37,322 nucleotides of DNA from Bacillota bacterium (GTDB lineage Bacteria > Bacillota > Clostridia > Lutisporales > Lutisporaceae): assembly GCA_029553855.1 (NCBI GenBank), contig JAKPKE010000132.1:1-37322 (forward strand). Reading direction: 5' to 3'. The position numbers and the translations under genes are program-made. Below are positions 24,838 through 33,182 of this stretch, one piece after another. How positions within the stretch are numbered: the stretch's first letter is position 1; every line of letters starts with the position of its first letter. Below the pieces are notes generated by a model. The model was not told where the DNA came from and did no database searches. It was given only the letters and a program-made list of their open reading frames with translations.

Positions 24838-25932
24838 TTAACTTTTCTCTATATTCCGTTTCAGCACCTCAAGGAATTTCCAGCAGTCATCCGGATAAAT
24901 CCTGCCCATATTGGCAACCTGGAACATACCCATTGCCTCATACTTCCCCTTTCCTGCATAGACGACATGCCCGTCGTCTTCCATGGCTGCCATGAATTCC
25001 TTTAGCTTAACATTTGCCGGCAGGAATACCGAAGTAACGGTGTTGGACATCTGTCCTTCTGGAATCAGGAACTTGAGTCCCATATCCCGCAATCCATCAC
25101 GTAAGATCTTTGCACATTTCTGATAACGGGCAATTCTGTTTTCCAGACCTTCGACCTCGAGTATATGCTCGAGGGCCTTGTTTAAAGCCCAGAACAATGT
25201 GACATTAGGAGTATTCGGGGTCTGATGGCTCTTCTTGGCAATTTCGTAATGCTTTCCAAGATTCAGATAAACATTTTTGCCCTGATCGGCAGAAATAAGC
25301 CTGAGCAATGATTCTCTGGCACAAACATAGGCGCTCCCCGGAAAACCCCCGACACATTTCCCTGCAACGCCGGTGCATATATCAATATTATTATTGACAA
25401 CATCTATGAATTCTCCGCCGGCAGCACTCACACAGTCAACAAAGAATATTTTGTCATATTCCCTGGCCAGCCTTCCTATCTCTCCGACAGGATTTATCAT
25501 ACCTGTGCTGGTTTCATGAAATACCATGGCAATTACTGAAATATCAGGATTCTCCCTAAGGGCTTCTTCCGCTTTATCGGCAGTAATCATTTCAGCCCAA
25601 TCATAATTCGGTTTAACTTTCGGAATACGGTATTTGTCGATGATTTCTTCCAGCCTTTCTCCAAATACCCCATTGGATAAAAGTAATACTTTGTCCTTAT
25701 CCTGAAACATTGAAGACAAGCATGTTTCATTGGCAGATGTACCTGAACCTGAAATAATCAGCGAATAGTAATTTTCGTCAGCTTGAAACAACTTCAGTAT
25801 TTTTTGTTGGGTGTCCTGAAACATTGCTTCAAATTCATAGCCGCGATGGCATATATCATAGTGCAGCAATGAATAACGAACACAATCCTCCACCATAACA
25901 GGACCAGGGCTAAACAACATTGGTAATCGCAT
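24838..25932 (-). CDS. Class V aminotransferase (PhnW / alanine-glyoxylate aminotransferase type)
   Basis: A 364-residue PLP enzyme of fold type I, class V. It opens MLFSPGPVMV, typical of 2-aminoethylphosphonate and alanine-glyoxylate aminotransferases. GSGTSANE (62-69) binds the PLP phosphate, Asp166 in FVDCVSA the pyridine nitrogen, and Lys192 in VAGKCVGGFPG is the Schiff-base Lys, in the same 'N/G-K-C-x-x-G-x-P-G' context as PhnW. Expected chemistry is transfer of an amino group, usually with pyruvate or glyoxylate as acceptor. It is 21 bases downstream of the FGGY kinase gene, with GGAGGAAT upstream, and belongs to the second ANTAR-controlled transcript. An aminophosphonate, an amino alcohol-derived compound or a plain amino acid are all possible substrates. 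Confidence 0.88.
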   Translation of the reverse strand: MRLPMLFSPGPVMVEDCVRYSLLHYDICHRGYEFEAMFQDTQQKILKLFQADENYYSLIISGSGTSANETCLSSMFQDKDKVLLLSNGVFGERLEEIIDKYRIPKVKPNYDWAEMITADKAEEALRENPDISVIAMVFHETSTGMINPVGEIGRLAREYDKIFFVDCVSAAGGEFIDVVNNNIDICTGVAGKCVGGFPGSAYVCARESLLRLISADQGKNVYLNLGKHYEIAKKSHQTPNTPNVTLFWALNKALEHILEVEGLENRIARYQKCAKILRDGLRDMGLKFLIPEGQMSNTVTSVFLPANVKLKEFMAAMEDDGHVVYAGKGKYEAMGMFQVANMGRIYPDDCWKFLEVLKRNIEKS

Positions 25933-25953
25933 TTGTAATTCCTCCTGTTAATA

Positions 25954-27462
25954 TTAATAGAAATTTGCCCAGTTTAATGAGCGATTTACTGCCCTTTTCC
26001 AATTTGACAGCAATTTATCGCTTTTCTCCGAATCCATTTGAGGATAAAAACAATGCTTCGATAGATGCCTGCTCTGAATCTGATCAGTATCATCCCAAAC
26101 ACCTGCAGACAAGCCGGCAAACAATGCAGCACCCATGGCAGTTGCTTCAATATTAGATGGCTTCTCAACCGGAATTCCCAAAATATCTGCCTGAAACTGC
26201 ATAAGAAAATTACTGCGGCTGATTCCTCCATCCACCTTAAGGATTCCAGGCTTATATTCGCAGCTATCCACCATAACGTCTAATACCATCTTTACCTGAT
26301 AAGCAATTGATTCCAGAGCAGCACGAATAATATGCTCTTTTGAAGTTTTCGCAGTAATACCGACGATTGTTCCCCTTGCACTGGAATCCCAAATGGGAGC
26401 AGCCAATCCGGAAAAAGCAGGTACGAAGCAGACACCATCTGTATCAGGAACACCCTCAGCAAGACTGTCAGCTTCGCTGTAATCGGAAATCAATTCAAGG
26501 TTGTCACGGAGCCATTGAAGAACTGTGCCAGCTACATATATACCTCCCTCCAGTACATAGCATACTTTGTCCTTAATCTGCCATCCGACTGAAGTTAGAA
26601 TACCCTGCTCATTTATTAACGGCTTTTCTCCAATGTTCATAAGCAAGAAACATCCTGTGCCGTAGGTGCATTTCATCATCCCTTCCGAAATACAACTCTG
26701 ACCAAACAGAGCCCCCTGCTGATCAACAACAGATCCGGTAATAGGTATATTCAAACCAAAGAATACAAAGGGATCGGTATTGCCAAAATAACCGCTGGTA
26801 GGCAGGATTGAAGGCAAAATATCCCGGGTAAGTCCAAAAGTCGATAACAACTCGTCATCCCAATCCAAGGTATGGATATTGTATAACATTGTACGGGATG
26901 CTGTTGAAGGATCTGTATAGAAACTCTTGCCGCCGGTCAGTTTCCAGATTATCCAGCTGTCCAGTGTGCCTGCCAGTATTTCTCCTCTCTCCATAGCCTG
27001 ACGTACCCCTTCCACATTGTCGATAATCCATTTGATCTTGGAAGCAGAAAAGTATGCATCAAGCGTTAACCCGGTTTTCCGGTGAACGGACTCGGTTAAG
27101 GACGGTATGGCTTTTAAATTCTCAATCTCTTTAGTGGTGCGGCGGCACTGCCATACAATTGCATTGTATACCGGTTTTCCGGTAATTCTATTCCAGGCAA
27201 CAACCGTTTCTCCTTGATTTGAAAGGCCGATTCCTCTAATCTCTATTGAAGTAATATTCAGTTTTGCAGCTTCTTCCAAAACATTGCCGGATACTTTAAG
27301 GCAGTTGTTAAAAATCTCTTCCGGGTTATGCTCAACCCATCCGGCTTGCGGATAAATTTGCTCATGCTCCATGTAGCTCATGCAGACTGTATCCAGGTTC
27401 TCATCGAATAAAATGGCACGGGTACCGGTTGTTCCTTGGTCAATTGACAATATATACTTCAT
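25954..27462 (-). CDS. FGGY-family carbohydrate kinase, glycerol-kinase-like but with altered substrate site
   Basis: A 502-residue kinase close to glycerol kinase in length and layout: SIDQGTTGTRAILFD at the N-terminus, IYPQAGWVEHNPEEI, NAIVWQCRRT, YGTGCFLLMNIG and the C-terminal LKVDGGISRSNFLMQFQADI then ATAMGAALFAG. Of the residues that hold glycerol in E. coli GlpK (Arg84, Glu85, Tyr136, Asp246), Glu85, Tyr137 and Asp247 are matched but Arg is Gly84 (NQGE instead of NQRE). This suggests a substrate other than glycerol, such as another small polyol or hydroxy compound. It is the first gene after the ANTAR leader at 27521-27590, with the aminotransferase following. GGAGAGAGG precedes the ATG. 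Confidence 0.9.
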   Translation of the reverse strand: MKYILSIDQGTTGTRAILFDENLDTVCMSYMEHEQIYPQAGWVEHNPEEIFNNCLKVSGNVLEEAAKLNITSIEIRGIGLSNQGETVVAWNRITGKPVYNAIVWQCRRTTKEIENLKAIPSLTESVHRKTGLTLDAYFSASKIKWIIDNVEGVRQAMERGEILAGTLDSWIIWKLTGGKSFYTDPSTASRTMLYNIHTLDWDDELLSTFGLTRDILPSILPTSGYFGNTDPFVFFGLNIPITGSVVDQQGALFGQSCISEGMMKCTYGTGCFLLMNIGEKPLINEQGILTSVGWQIKDKVCYVLEGGIYVAGTVLQWLRDNLELISDYSEADSLAEGVPDTDGVCFVPAFSGLAAPIWDSSARGTIVGITAKTSKEHIIRAALESIAYQVKMVLDVMVDSCEYKPGILKVDGGISRSNFLMQFQADILGIPVEKPSNIEATAMGAALFAGLSAGVWDDTDQIQSRHLSKHCFYPQMDSEKSDKLLSNWKRAVNRSLNWANFY

Positions 27463-27520
27463 AGCCTCTCTCCATCTCGTAAATAATCACTTCAGCATAT
27501 CTTAACCTTTATATGTACAT

Positions 27521-27590
27521 AAAAAGGCCCGGATGCAGAATAAATCTGCAGCCAGGCCTTATTGCCCGTAATGTGTACCCTATTGTACAC
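27521..27590 (-). promoter_or_regulatory. ANTAR-type dual-hairpin leader with overlapping terminator (copy 2, before the FGGY kinase)
   Basis: Read on the minus strand: hairpin 1 GTGTAC-AATAGG-GTACAC (27590-27573), four spacer bases, hairpin 2 CGGGC-AATAAG-GCCTG (27568-27553), then a terminator with 5' arm GGCCTGG (27558-27552) and 3' arm CCGGGCC (27532-27526) enclosing an inner TGCAGA/TCTGCA stem and followed by TTTTTA. The terminator's 5' arm covers hairpin 2's 3' arm, so the two structures exclude each other. The near-identical copy at 35597-35665 differs at sites that keep pairing (T-A becomes T-G wobble, G-T wobble becomes G-C). An ANTAR regulator gene lies in the same island. Binding to the hairpins is expected to prevent termination upstream of the kinase. 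Confidence 0.85.
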
Positions 27591-27633
27591 ATATAACAAA
27601 ACTCTTTAGATAACATATACATTTGCTACTGCT

Positions 27634-27662
27634 ATAATATCATAGCTCTTTATGAGATACAA
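27634..27662 (-). promoter_or_regulatory. Probable promoter of the kinase-aminotransferase transcript
   Basis: On the minus strand TTGTAT (27657-27662), a 17-base spacer and TATTAT (27634-27639). The inferred start near 27627 lies about 37 bases before hairpin 1 of the ANTAR leader. Confidence 0.5.
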
Positions 27663-27684
27663 GACATACTAAGTAAGTTGACTT

Positions 27685-28845
27685 TTATCTTATAAGTGAT
27701 TTACTGATAATCTCCGTGCACTCATCTAAAGGCATTGGATAAATATCACAATCATGCAGAACTTGCGTAACATCATAGGAATTCTTCGCATATTCCTCTG
27801 CCTTGGTCGGATCCAGGCCATATTCCCCAATATCAATATTGCCTGCACCTGTTTCTCTAAGAAGATCCTCCAAGAAATCAATAAATTCAGATGCTTCAGC
27901 TCTTCTCCCTACTGCTGCAGCCATTTGAGCCAATTTGTCAGGAATAAAACGTGCATAATATTTAAAGCATTCTACGCATACCAAGCTCAACGCGGCACCA
28001 TGAGGAAGGCTTGGGTGCATTGCGCTTAAGGAATGGCCAATTGCATGTTCGGAAGTACATCCTGCTGTTGATTCCACCATACCTGCATAAATATTTGCGA
28101 GACACATTCCCTCTCTTGCTTCCATATTGTTGCCGTCCTCTACAGCTGCAATAAGGTGCTTTGCAACCAAACTTATACTCTGCAATGCGTACATATCGCT
28201 GAATGGAGTCGCACAGTTACAAATATAACCTTCTGCGGAGTGGAATAATACGTCCATACCTTGGAAAGCAGTTAATGATTTAGGCACGCTTGTCTGCAAG
28301 CATGGATCAACAACAGTAATTGCAGGAAATACTTGATCGCTGCTAAGGTCAATCTTTTCGAAAGTCTCTTCTTTGGTTATGACAGCAAAGGGGTTGACTT
28401 CGGAACCGGTTCCTGATGTTGTAGAGATCACAATGATTGGCAATGCCCCCTTACTTACAGGTTTAAGTTTCCCAGTGATTCCACCCATGTAGTCCCAGAC
28501 GTTCCCTCCGTTTCTAATTACTACAGCTGTTGCCTTTGCTGTATCAATGCAAGAGCCTCCGCCCAAGCCAACAGTAAAATCTACTCCTTCCCTGATTCCA
28601 AGTTCTACTGCTGCCATTACTCCTTTGCTTGTAGGATTCGGTTGAACCTGATCAAAAACCACACTATCAACATGGTTCTTTTTGAAAAGTTCAATAACAC
28701 GATCCAAGTATCCTAATTTCTTCATAGAGCCGCCGCCGGTGATGCAAATCAAAGCTTTTTTACCCGGCAACTTGATGGTTCCTAGCTCATCCAGTTTCCC
28801 TTGACCGAATAAAATTTTTGTAGGTATATGATAGTTAAATTCCAT
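27685..28845 (-). CDS. Iron-dependent alcohol dehydrogenase (first of a tandem pair in map order)
   Basis: A 386-residue group III (iron-containing) alcohol dehydrogenase. Motifs: FGQGKLDELGTIKLPGKKAL at the N-terminus, VGLGGGSCIDTAKA for NAD(P), STTSGTGSEVNPFAVITKEE, and metal ligands in GMDVLFHSAEGY (Asp and His) and EHAIGHSLSAMHPSLPHGA (two further His). It likely interconverts an aldehyde and alcohol with NAD(P)H. Its paralogue at 28933-30096 lies 87 bases upstream and shares the N-terminal and coenzyme-binding sequence, so they arose by duplication. GGGGGGAG precedes the ATG. It is the last gene of the long ANTAR-controlled operon. Confidence 0.93.
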   Translation of the reverse strand: MEFNYHIPTKILFGQGKLDELGTIKLPGKKALICITGGGSMKKLGYLDRVIELFKKNHVDSVVFDQVQPNPTSKGVMAAVELGIREGVDFTVGLGGGSCIDTAKATAVVIRNGGNVWDYMGGITGKLKPVSKGALPIIVISTTSGTGSEVNPFAVITKEETFEKIDLSSDQVFPAITVVDPCLQTSVPKSLTAFQGMDVLFHSAEGYICNCATPFSDMYALQSISLVAKHLIAAVEDGNNMEAREGMCLANIYAGMVESTAGCTSEHAIGHSLSAMHPSLPHGAALSLVCVECFKYYARFIPDKLAQMAAAVGRRAEASEFIDFLEDLLRETGAGNIDIGEYGLDPTKAEEYAKNSYDVTQVLHDCDIYPMPLDECTEIISKSLIR

Positions 28846-28932
28846 CGCTGCTCCCCCCTCAATTGTTTGCTATTAAGAACATTTTCAAGAACATTGCAGC
28901 CTGTACACAAAAATTCTAATTGTAACTGCTAT

Positions 28933-30096
28933 TTAACAATATGACTTCTGTAATATCTTGATAATATCATCAATGGATAATTCATAGCGATCAAATCCAA
29001 AACCGATGCCCTTAGAAATCCTTGCAATCTCCGGAATATCCCCCTTGGGGATGCCAAATCCGCTCATAGGCAAATGGCGCATTTCTGTCTCATTCAGCAA
29101 GCCAATAAGTGCATCAAGAAAGCACTTCCCTGTTCCGTCCTGCTTTGAAGACTCATCCATAGCCTTGCCGAGCGTATCGAACATCCCTGGTAAAAACCCA
29201 ACAACCTTCTTATAATACTCCTCTGCTAAAACTATAAGGCTGGCGCCATGAGCCAAGTTCGGATACAAACCACTCATGCACTGACCAATGATATGTGGGG
29301 AAGTTGTTGCAGATAGGGATTGCGCAAAACCGCAAAGCACGTTGGCAGCATAGCTCATCTGTATTCTGGCTTCAAGATTTCCGCCGTCCTTGGCAACGAC
29401 CGGAAGCCATTTGCTTACAATACTTACTGCTTCCAGGCAATAGAGGTTCGTCAACTCTACCGCACAGTTTGCAATGTAGCATTCAATAGCATGAAACAGG
29501 GCATCAAAACCCTGATATAGTGTGAGTGTCCGGGGAAGCGTAAGCATTAATTCGGGATCAATGATTGATACTTTGGGAAATACTGCTTCTGTACCGAAAT
29601 CCAGTTTCTCATTAGTTCGCTCGTTCGTTATCACGCACCATGGATCACATTCAGTTCCCGTTCCGGCAGTTGTTGTAATTGTCACAACAGGAAACGCACC
29701 TTCTACGGCCTTGCCTCCGCCTGTACCGGCTGATGCATATTCCCAGAGATCCCCCGGATTCTTCATCATAATCGCCGCCGCCTTAGCAGTATCAATACTG
29801 CTGCCACCGCCGAGACCAATAAAAAAATCACAACCTTTATCTTTAGCCTCAACCGAGGCTTCCATAACACCTTTGCGCGTAGGATTAGGCGTTACCCTGT
29901 CAAAAATAAAATATTCTATATCTATCTTATCGAGCAAAGCAGTCACTCGATCCAGAATGCCCAGCTTTCGCATAAGCTGATCTTCAGTTATGCAAATCAA
30001 AGCTTTTTTACCGGGTAACTTAATATTAGTCAGTTCATTAAGTTTCCCCGGCCCAAACACTACCCTTGTTGGTATATAGCTTTCAAATGAAAACAT
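28933..30096 (-). CDS. Iron-dependent alcohol dehydrogenase (paralogue of the gene at 27685)
   Basis: A 387-residue group III alcohol dehydrogenase. It begins YIPTRVVFGPGKLNELTNIK, has GLGGGSSIDTAKAAA, TTTAGTGTECDPWCVITNER and the metal-site sequences GFDALFHAIECY and SPHIIGQCMSGLYPNLAHGA. The metal ligands (Asp, His, His, His) are retained, but the loop around the third ligand (SATTSPHIIGQ) differs from its neighbour (TSEHAIGHS), so the two probably act on different compounds or in opposite directions. AAGGGTGAT precedes the ATG at 30096. It is 80 bases downstream of the TRAP large subunit gene. Confidence 0.93.
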   Translation of the reverse strand: MFSFESYIPTRVVFGPGKLNELTNIKLPGKKALICITEDQLMRKLGILDRVTALLDKIDIEYFIFDRVTPNPTRKGVMEASVEAKDKGCDFFIGLGGGSSIDTAKAAAIMMKNPGDLWEYASAGTGGGKAVEGAFPVVTITTTAGTGTECDPWCVITNERTNEKLDFGTEAVFPKVSIIDPELMLTLPRTLTLYQGFDALFHAIECYIANCAVELTNLYCLEAVSIVSKWLPVVAKDGGNLEARIQMSYAANVLCGFAQSLSATTSPHIIGQCMSGLYPNLAHGASLIVLAEEYYKKVVGFLPGMFDTLGKAMDESSKQDGTGKCFLDALIGLLNETEMRHLPMSGFGIPKGDIPEIARISKGIGFGFDRYELSIDDIIKILQKSYC

Positions 30097-30176
30097 AATA
30101 TCACCCTTTCAATTTAAATTCCATTCTTATGCAAGCTCCCCAAGATATATTCGATCTCAGTCTAAAAGCAATTTAT

Positions 30177-31448
30177 TTATACCAGAGCCAGGCTTAACCA
30201 AGGTATGTAAGTTATAACAAGAATCATAATTAATATCCACAATGTTAATAACAGCATGGGCTTCATCACTTCGCTTACTTTGGTTTTAAAAATTGAACAC
30301 GATGCAAACAATGCAACTCCAACAGGCGGTGTTGCCATTGCCATGCTGCAGTTATAGCTTATCATAACCCCAAAATGTATGGGATCCATACCAATTCCAA
30401 CAGCAACTTTAAAAAATATTGGCACCAAAATGATCATGGCAGGCAAAGTATCCATTAGTACACCAATAACGAAAAAGATCAAATTCATTATCAATAGTAT
30501 TGCGAATGGACTCATTCCGATTCCTAAAAGATGGCTTGAAATAGTAGTTGGTATTTTGACAATTACCATAAAATAGCTTATTAACCCTGCGGTAGCAACC
30601 ATCAGCAAAGGACCGGCTGCTACTTTTGTCGATTCTAACAAGCATCGGTAGAATTCCTTCATGTTAAATTTGCTTCTTATAAGGTACACAATAGCAGCAT
30701 AGGAAACAGCTATTGCAGCCGCTTCGGTCGGTGTAAATTTGCCCGAATATATTCCGCCCAAAATGATTACGGGCAGCATTAAAGGTACAATTGCGACTGT
30801 AGTTATTCTTAGGCTTTCTTTTATCGATGGCGGCGGCAAAGCCTTATAGCCCGCACGTATGGCATGTACATAACTGATCGCCATGAGTCCGGCGCCTGTT
30901 AATAGACCCGGTATGATGCTGCCGATAAACAGGCTCCACACAGATACACCAGTCAATGAACCCACGACAATAAGGTTGATACTCGGCGGAATAACTGCAC
31001 CTAAGCACCCTGCAGTAGCAACCAGGGCTGTACAAAACCTGCGGTCATACCCTTCTTTCAACATAGAAGAAGAAAGCATGCTGCCTACCGCAACCGCATC
31101 CGCTGTTGCAGAGCCGGTAATCGCGCCAAACAATATTGCTGTCCCTGTAGCCATATGCAAAAGGCCTCCTTTGAACCGGCCGAGAAAAATTCGTGAAAAA
31201 TTAACAAGCCCCTCTGACATCTTAGATTCGGTCATGATCGTTCCGGCAAGTATGAAAAGAGGTATGGCCGTGAGCGGAAAGGAATCGACACTGGATGTCA
31301 TGATTTGCGCAAATGTTGGCGGCATTACGTTTTGGGTAATAATAAGACCAACACAGCCTACCAGGCCTAGCACAAATGACACGGGAACATTAATCAAAAA
31401 AAGTACTACAAATAACATTACAATAAATATTGATAACGCCAAAGACAT
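30177..31448 (-). CDS. TRAP transporter large permease subunit (DctM family)
   Basis: A 423-residue membrane protein with about twelve hydrophobic helices; characteristic sequences are FVLGLVGCVGLI, SFPLTAIPLFILAGTIM, GGLLHMATGTAILFGAITGS, GCLGAVIPPSINLIV and GVLMDTLPAMIILVPIF. DctM is the translocating half of TRAP transporters, which use an ion gradient to take up small acids and related solutes. The ATG at 31448 starts a normal DctM N-terminus five bases after the DctQ stop; a GTG at 31457 overlapping that stop is the alternative. It works with the genes at 31454 and 32040. Confidence 0.94.
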   Translation of the reverse strand: MSLALSIFIVMLFVVLFLINVPVSFVLGLVGCVGLIITQNVMPPTFAQIMTSSVDSFPLTAIPLFILAGTIMTESKMSEGLVNFSRIFLGRFKGGLLHMATGTAILFGAITGSATADAVAVGSMLSSSMLKEGYDRRFCTALVATAGCLGAVIPPSINLIVVGSLTGVSVWSLFIGSIIPGLLTGAGLMAISYVHAIRAGYKALPPPSIKESLRITTVAIVPLMLPVIILGGIYSGKFTPTEAAAIAVSYAAIVYLIRSKFNMKEFYRCLLESTKVAAGPLLMVATAGLISYFMVIVKIPTTISSHLLGIGMSPFAILLIMNLIFFVIGVLMDTLPAMIILVPIFFKVAVGIGMDPIHFGVMISYNCSMAMATPPVGVALFASCSIFKTKVSEVMKPMLLLTLWILIMILVITYIPWLSLALV

Positions 31449-31453
31449 TAGCC

Positions 31454-31930
31454 TCACCTCTCCCCCGTTTTTTTGCGACTATTTCTTACGATCTCAATGA
31501 AATGGTATATACTTGTAATAAGCATTATTGCCGATGATACCGGAATAAGCATGTACTTCCAGGATACAGATAACCCAGAAAGGGGAAGCCTAGAACTCCA
31601 TCCGCTCTGTACTGCTGCTATACCCGATATAAATAAAGCGACTAAAAACAATATCGTTGATAATTCACGAATCAAATCAACAACAATAAGCCCTTTTCCC
31701 TTGAACATATTGTAAAGGCTGTCAAATCCCATATGTCCTTCTTCCATATGGACAACAGCGGAACCAACATAAATAGATAATAAAAAAGCCAGTGAAATGA
31801 GTTCAAGGCTATAACCAAAAGGACGCGCGAAAACATAGCGGCTTAGAACTTGCAGCATAGTGAATATCCATATTAAAAAAATACTGGCTGCCGCTACCAT
31901 ATCCAAAATATGTTTTGCTATAGATTTCAT
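31454..31930 (-). CDS. TRAP transporter small permease subunit (DctQ family)
   Basis: A 158-residue protein with four membrane helices (MVAAASIFLIWIFTMLQVLS, LISLAFLLSIYVGSAVVH, LSTILFLVALFISGIAAV, LIPVSSAIMLITSIYHF), the pattern of DctQ, including the conserved RYVFARPFGYSLEL after helix 1. It pairs with DctM in the membrane. GGAGGT precedes the ATG at 31930, and a very stable hairpin (31946-32001) lies just upstream. Confidence 0.93.
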   Translation of the reverse strand: MKSIAKHILDMVAAASIFLIWIFTMLQVLSRYVFARPFGYSLELISLAFLLSIYVGSAVVHMEEGHMGFDSLYNMFKGKGLIVVDLIRELSTILFLVALFISGIAAVQSGWSSRLPLSGLSVSWKYMLIPVSSAIMLITSIYHFIEIVRNSRKKTGER

Positions 31931-31945
31931 GGATACCTCCGTTCT

Positions 31946-32001
31946 GTTTATTTGGCAGGAAGTCGAAAGTTTATAATAACTTTCCTTCCTGCCAAATAAA
32001 C
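31946..32001 (-). promoter_or_regulatory. Long intercistronic hairpin between the TRAP binding-protein and small-subunit genes
   Basis: A perfect 17-bp inverted repeat (31946-31962 and 31985-32001; arm core TTTGGCAGGAAG/CTTCCTGCCAAA) encloses a second 7-bp stem (GAAAGTT 31965-31971; AACTTTC 31978-31984) with a 6-base loop. It follows the binding-protein stop codon by 38 bases and ends 15 bases before the DctQ start. Such hairpins often protect the upstream message or partly stop transcription so that binding protein is made in excess. Confidence 0.75.
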
Positions 32002-32039
32002 AATATACATTTAGGAATGGAATCAGTTAAGACAACAAT

Positions 32040-33080
32040 TTATTTGCCCAATTCAATAATTCTGTCGTAAATATTCCGCCCCAGTTTATCAGCATATTTC
32101 TCATTTACTGATGCTACAGCGTCAATAAACGCTTGTTTATTGACAGTATTAATCAGCATGCCTTTTTTTATCAAATTGGCTGTAGCGGCATCACCTTGCT
32201 CCTTAGCTACTTGTCGATTGTAGATTAATGCTTCTCCGGCACAGTCTCTGATGATTTTCTGCAAATCCGCAGGCAGGCTGTCCATAAAACTCTTGCTGGT
32301 TATCATTGGCATAAGTTCATAGGTGTGTTCATCCAGCGAATAGTACTTGCACGGTTCAAAGAGGTTGGAAATCAAAACGTCTGTCGGAGCATGTTCGGCA
32401 CCATCCGCCCCTTTTTGCATCAACGTTGTATACAGCTCGCTCCAGGCTATAGGCGTTGGTATTGCACCCAAAGCTGCAAACGCATCATTCGAAAGTGGGG
32501 AATTGGTCGTGCGCAGCTTCATTCCCTTTATATCAGAAGGTTCAACAATCGGCTTTTTTGAATTATAAAAGCTTCTCATGCCCCCGCCTGTAAACGGTGC
32601 AAGAACCTCAAATCCACTGGATTCCAACGATCCGAAAATCTCTTTACCAACATCGCTGTCCAATACTTTTACCGCGTGTTCTTCGCTGTTGAACAGATAG
32701 AACATCGTAAAGAAATCTATTTTGGGCTCCCAAGAGCTCAGAACTGAAACCTGGGGTACTGAAAATGCAATCGCCCCGTTTCTAACTGCTTCTGCTTCTT
32801 CACGCTGATCGCCATATAGTGAGCCAGCGGTGAACACATCGATAGTTATCTGACCATTTGATTTTTCCTTAACAAGCTCTACAAACTTCTTAAGGGCAAT
32901 TGTACTTGGATAGTCATCACTGTCACCACATGATGCTTTCAGTTGATATTTCTGGGTCGGTTCTGAAGTCGGTTCTGAAGTCGGTTCTGAAGACTGTTTT
33001 GTTGGGGCAGCGCAACCAACCATTGTTGCGCTGATCAATAATAAAACCAAGAGCATTACCATTGTCTTTTTTGAATTCAT
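32040..33080 (-). CDS. TRAP transporter solute-binding lipoprotein (DctP family)
   Basis: A 346-residue extracytoplasmic binding protein. Signal peptide with lipobox TMVGC (Cys23), then a short linker with SEPT repeated three times (encoded by three 12-base direct repeats at 32957-32992). The DctP core shows YPSTIALKKFVELVKEKSNG, VFTAGSLYGDQREEAEAVRN, and the substrate-binding region IKGMKLRTTNSPLSNDAFAA with the conserved Arg that binds a carboxylate or similar group, then WSELYTTLMQKGADGAEHAP. The ligand is presumably an organic anion. AGGAGGG precedes the ATG. Confidence 0.94.
   Translation of the reverse strand: MNSKKTMVMLLVLLLISATMVGCAAPTKQSSEPTSEPTSEPTQKYQLKASCGDSDDYPSTIALKKFVELVKEKSNGQITIDVFTAGSLYGDQREEAEAVRNGAIAFSVPQVSVLSSWEPKIDFFTMFYLFNSEEHAVKVLDSDVGKEIFGSLESSGFEVLAPFTGGGMRSFYNSKKPIVEPSDIKGMKLRTTNSPLSNDAFAALGAIPTPIAWSELYTTLMQKGADGAEHAPTDVLISNLFEPCKYYSLDEHTYELMPMITSKSFMDSLPADLQKIIRDCAGEALIYNRQVAKEQGDAATANLIKKGMLINTVNKQAFIDAVASVNEKYADKLGRNIYDRIIELGK
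32957..32992 (-). repeat. Tandem 12-bp repeat in the TRAP binding-protein gene
   Basis: Three exact copies of TCGGTTCTGAAG, encoding the repeated SEPT linker just after the lipidation site. It probably varies in copy number by slippage without changing the frame. Confidence 0.85.
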
Positions 33081-33182
33081 TACAAAACCCTCCTTATTTT
33101 TTATTATTCAGCTGTAAATATGAGTTTAATCCTCATGCAGTCATGTTTTAACAGTTTGATTGTGTAATAAGTATTTCAATAT

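Noticed and set aside
25954-27462. Naming this gene glpK
   Set aside because: The key glycerol-binding Arg is Gly and no glycerol genes (glpF, glpD) are adjacent, so the symbol would overstate the evidence.
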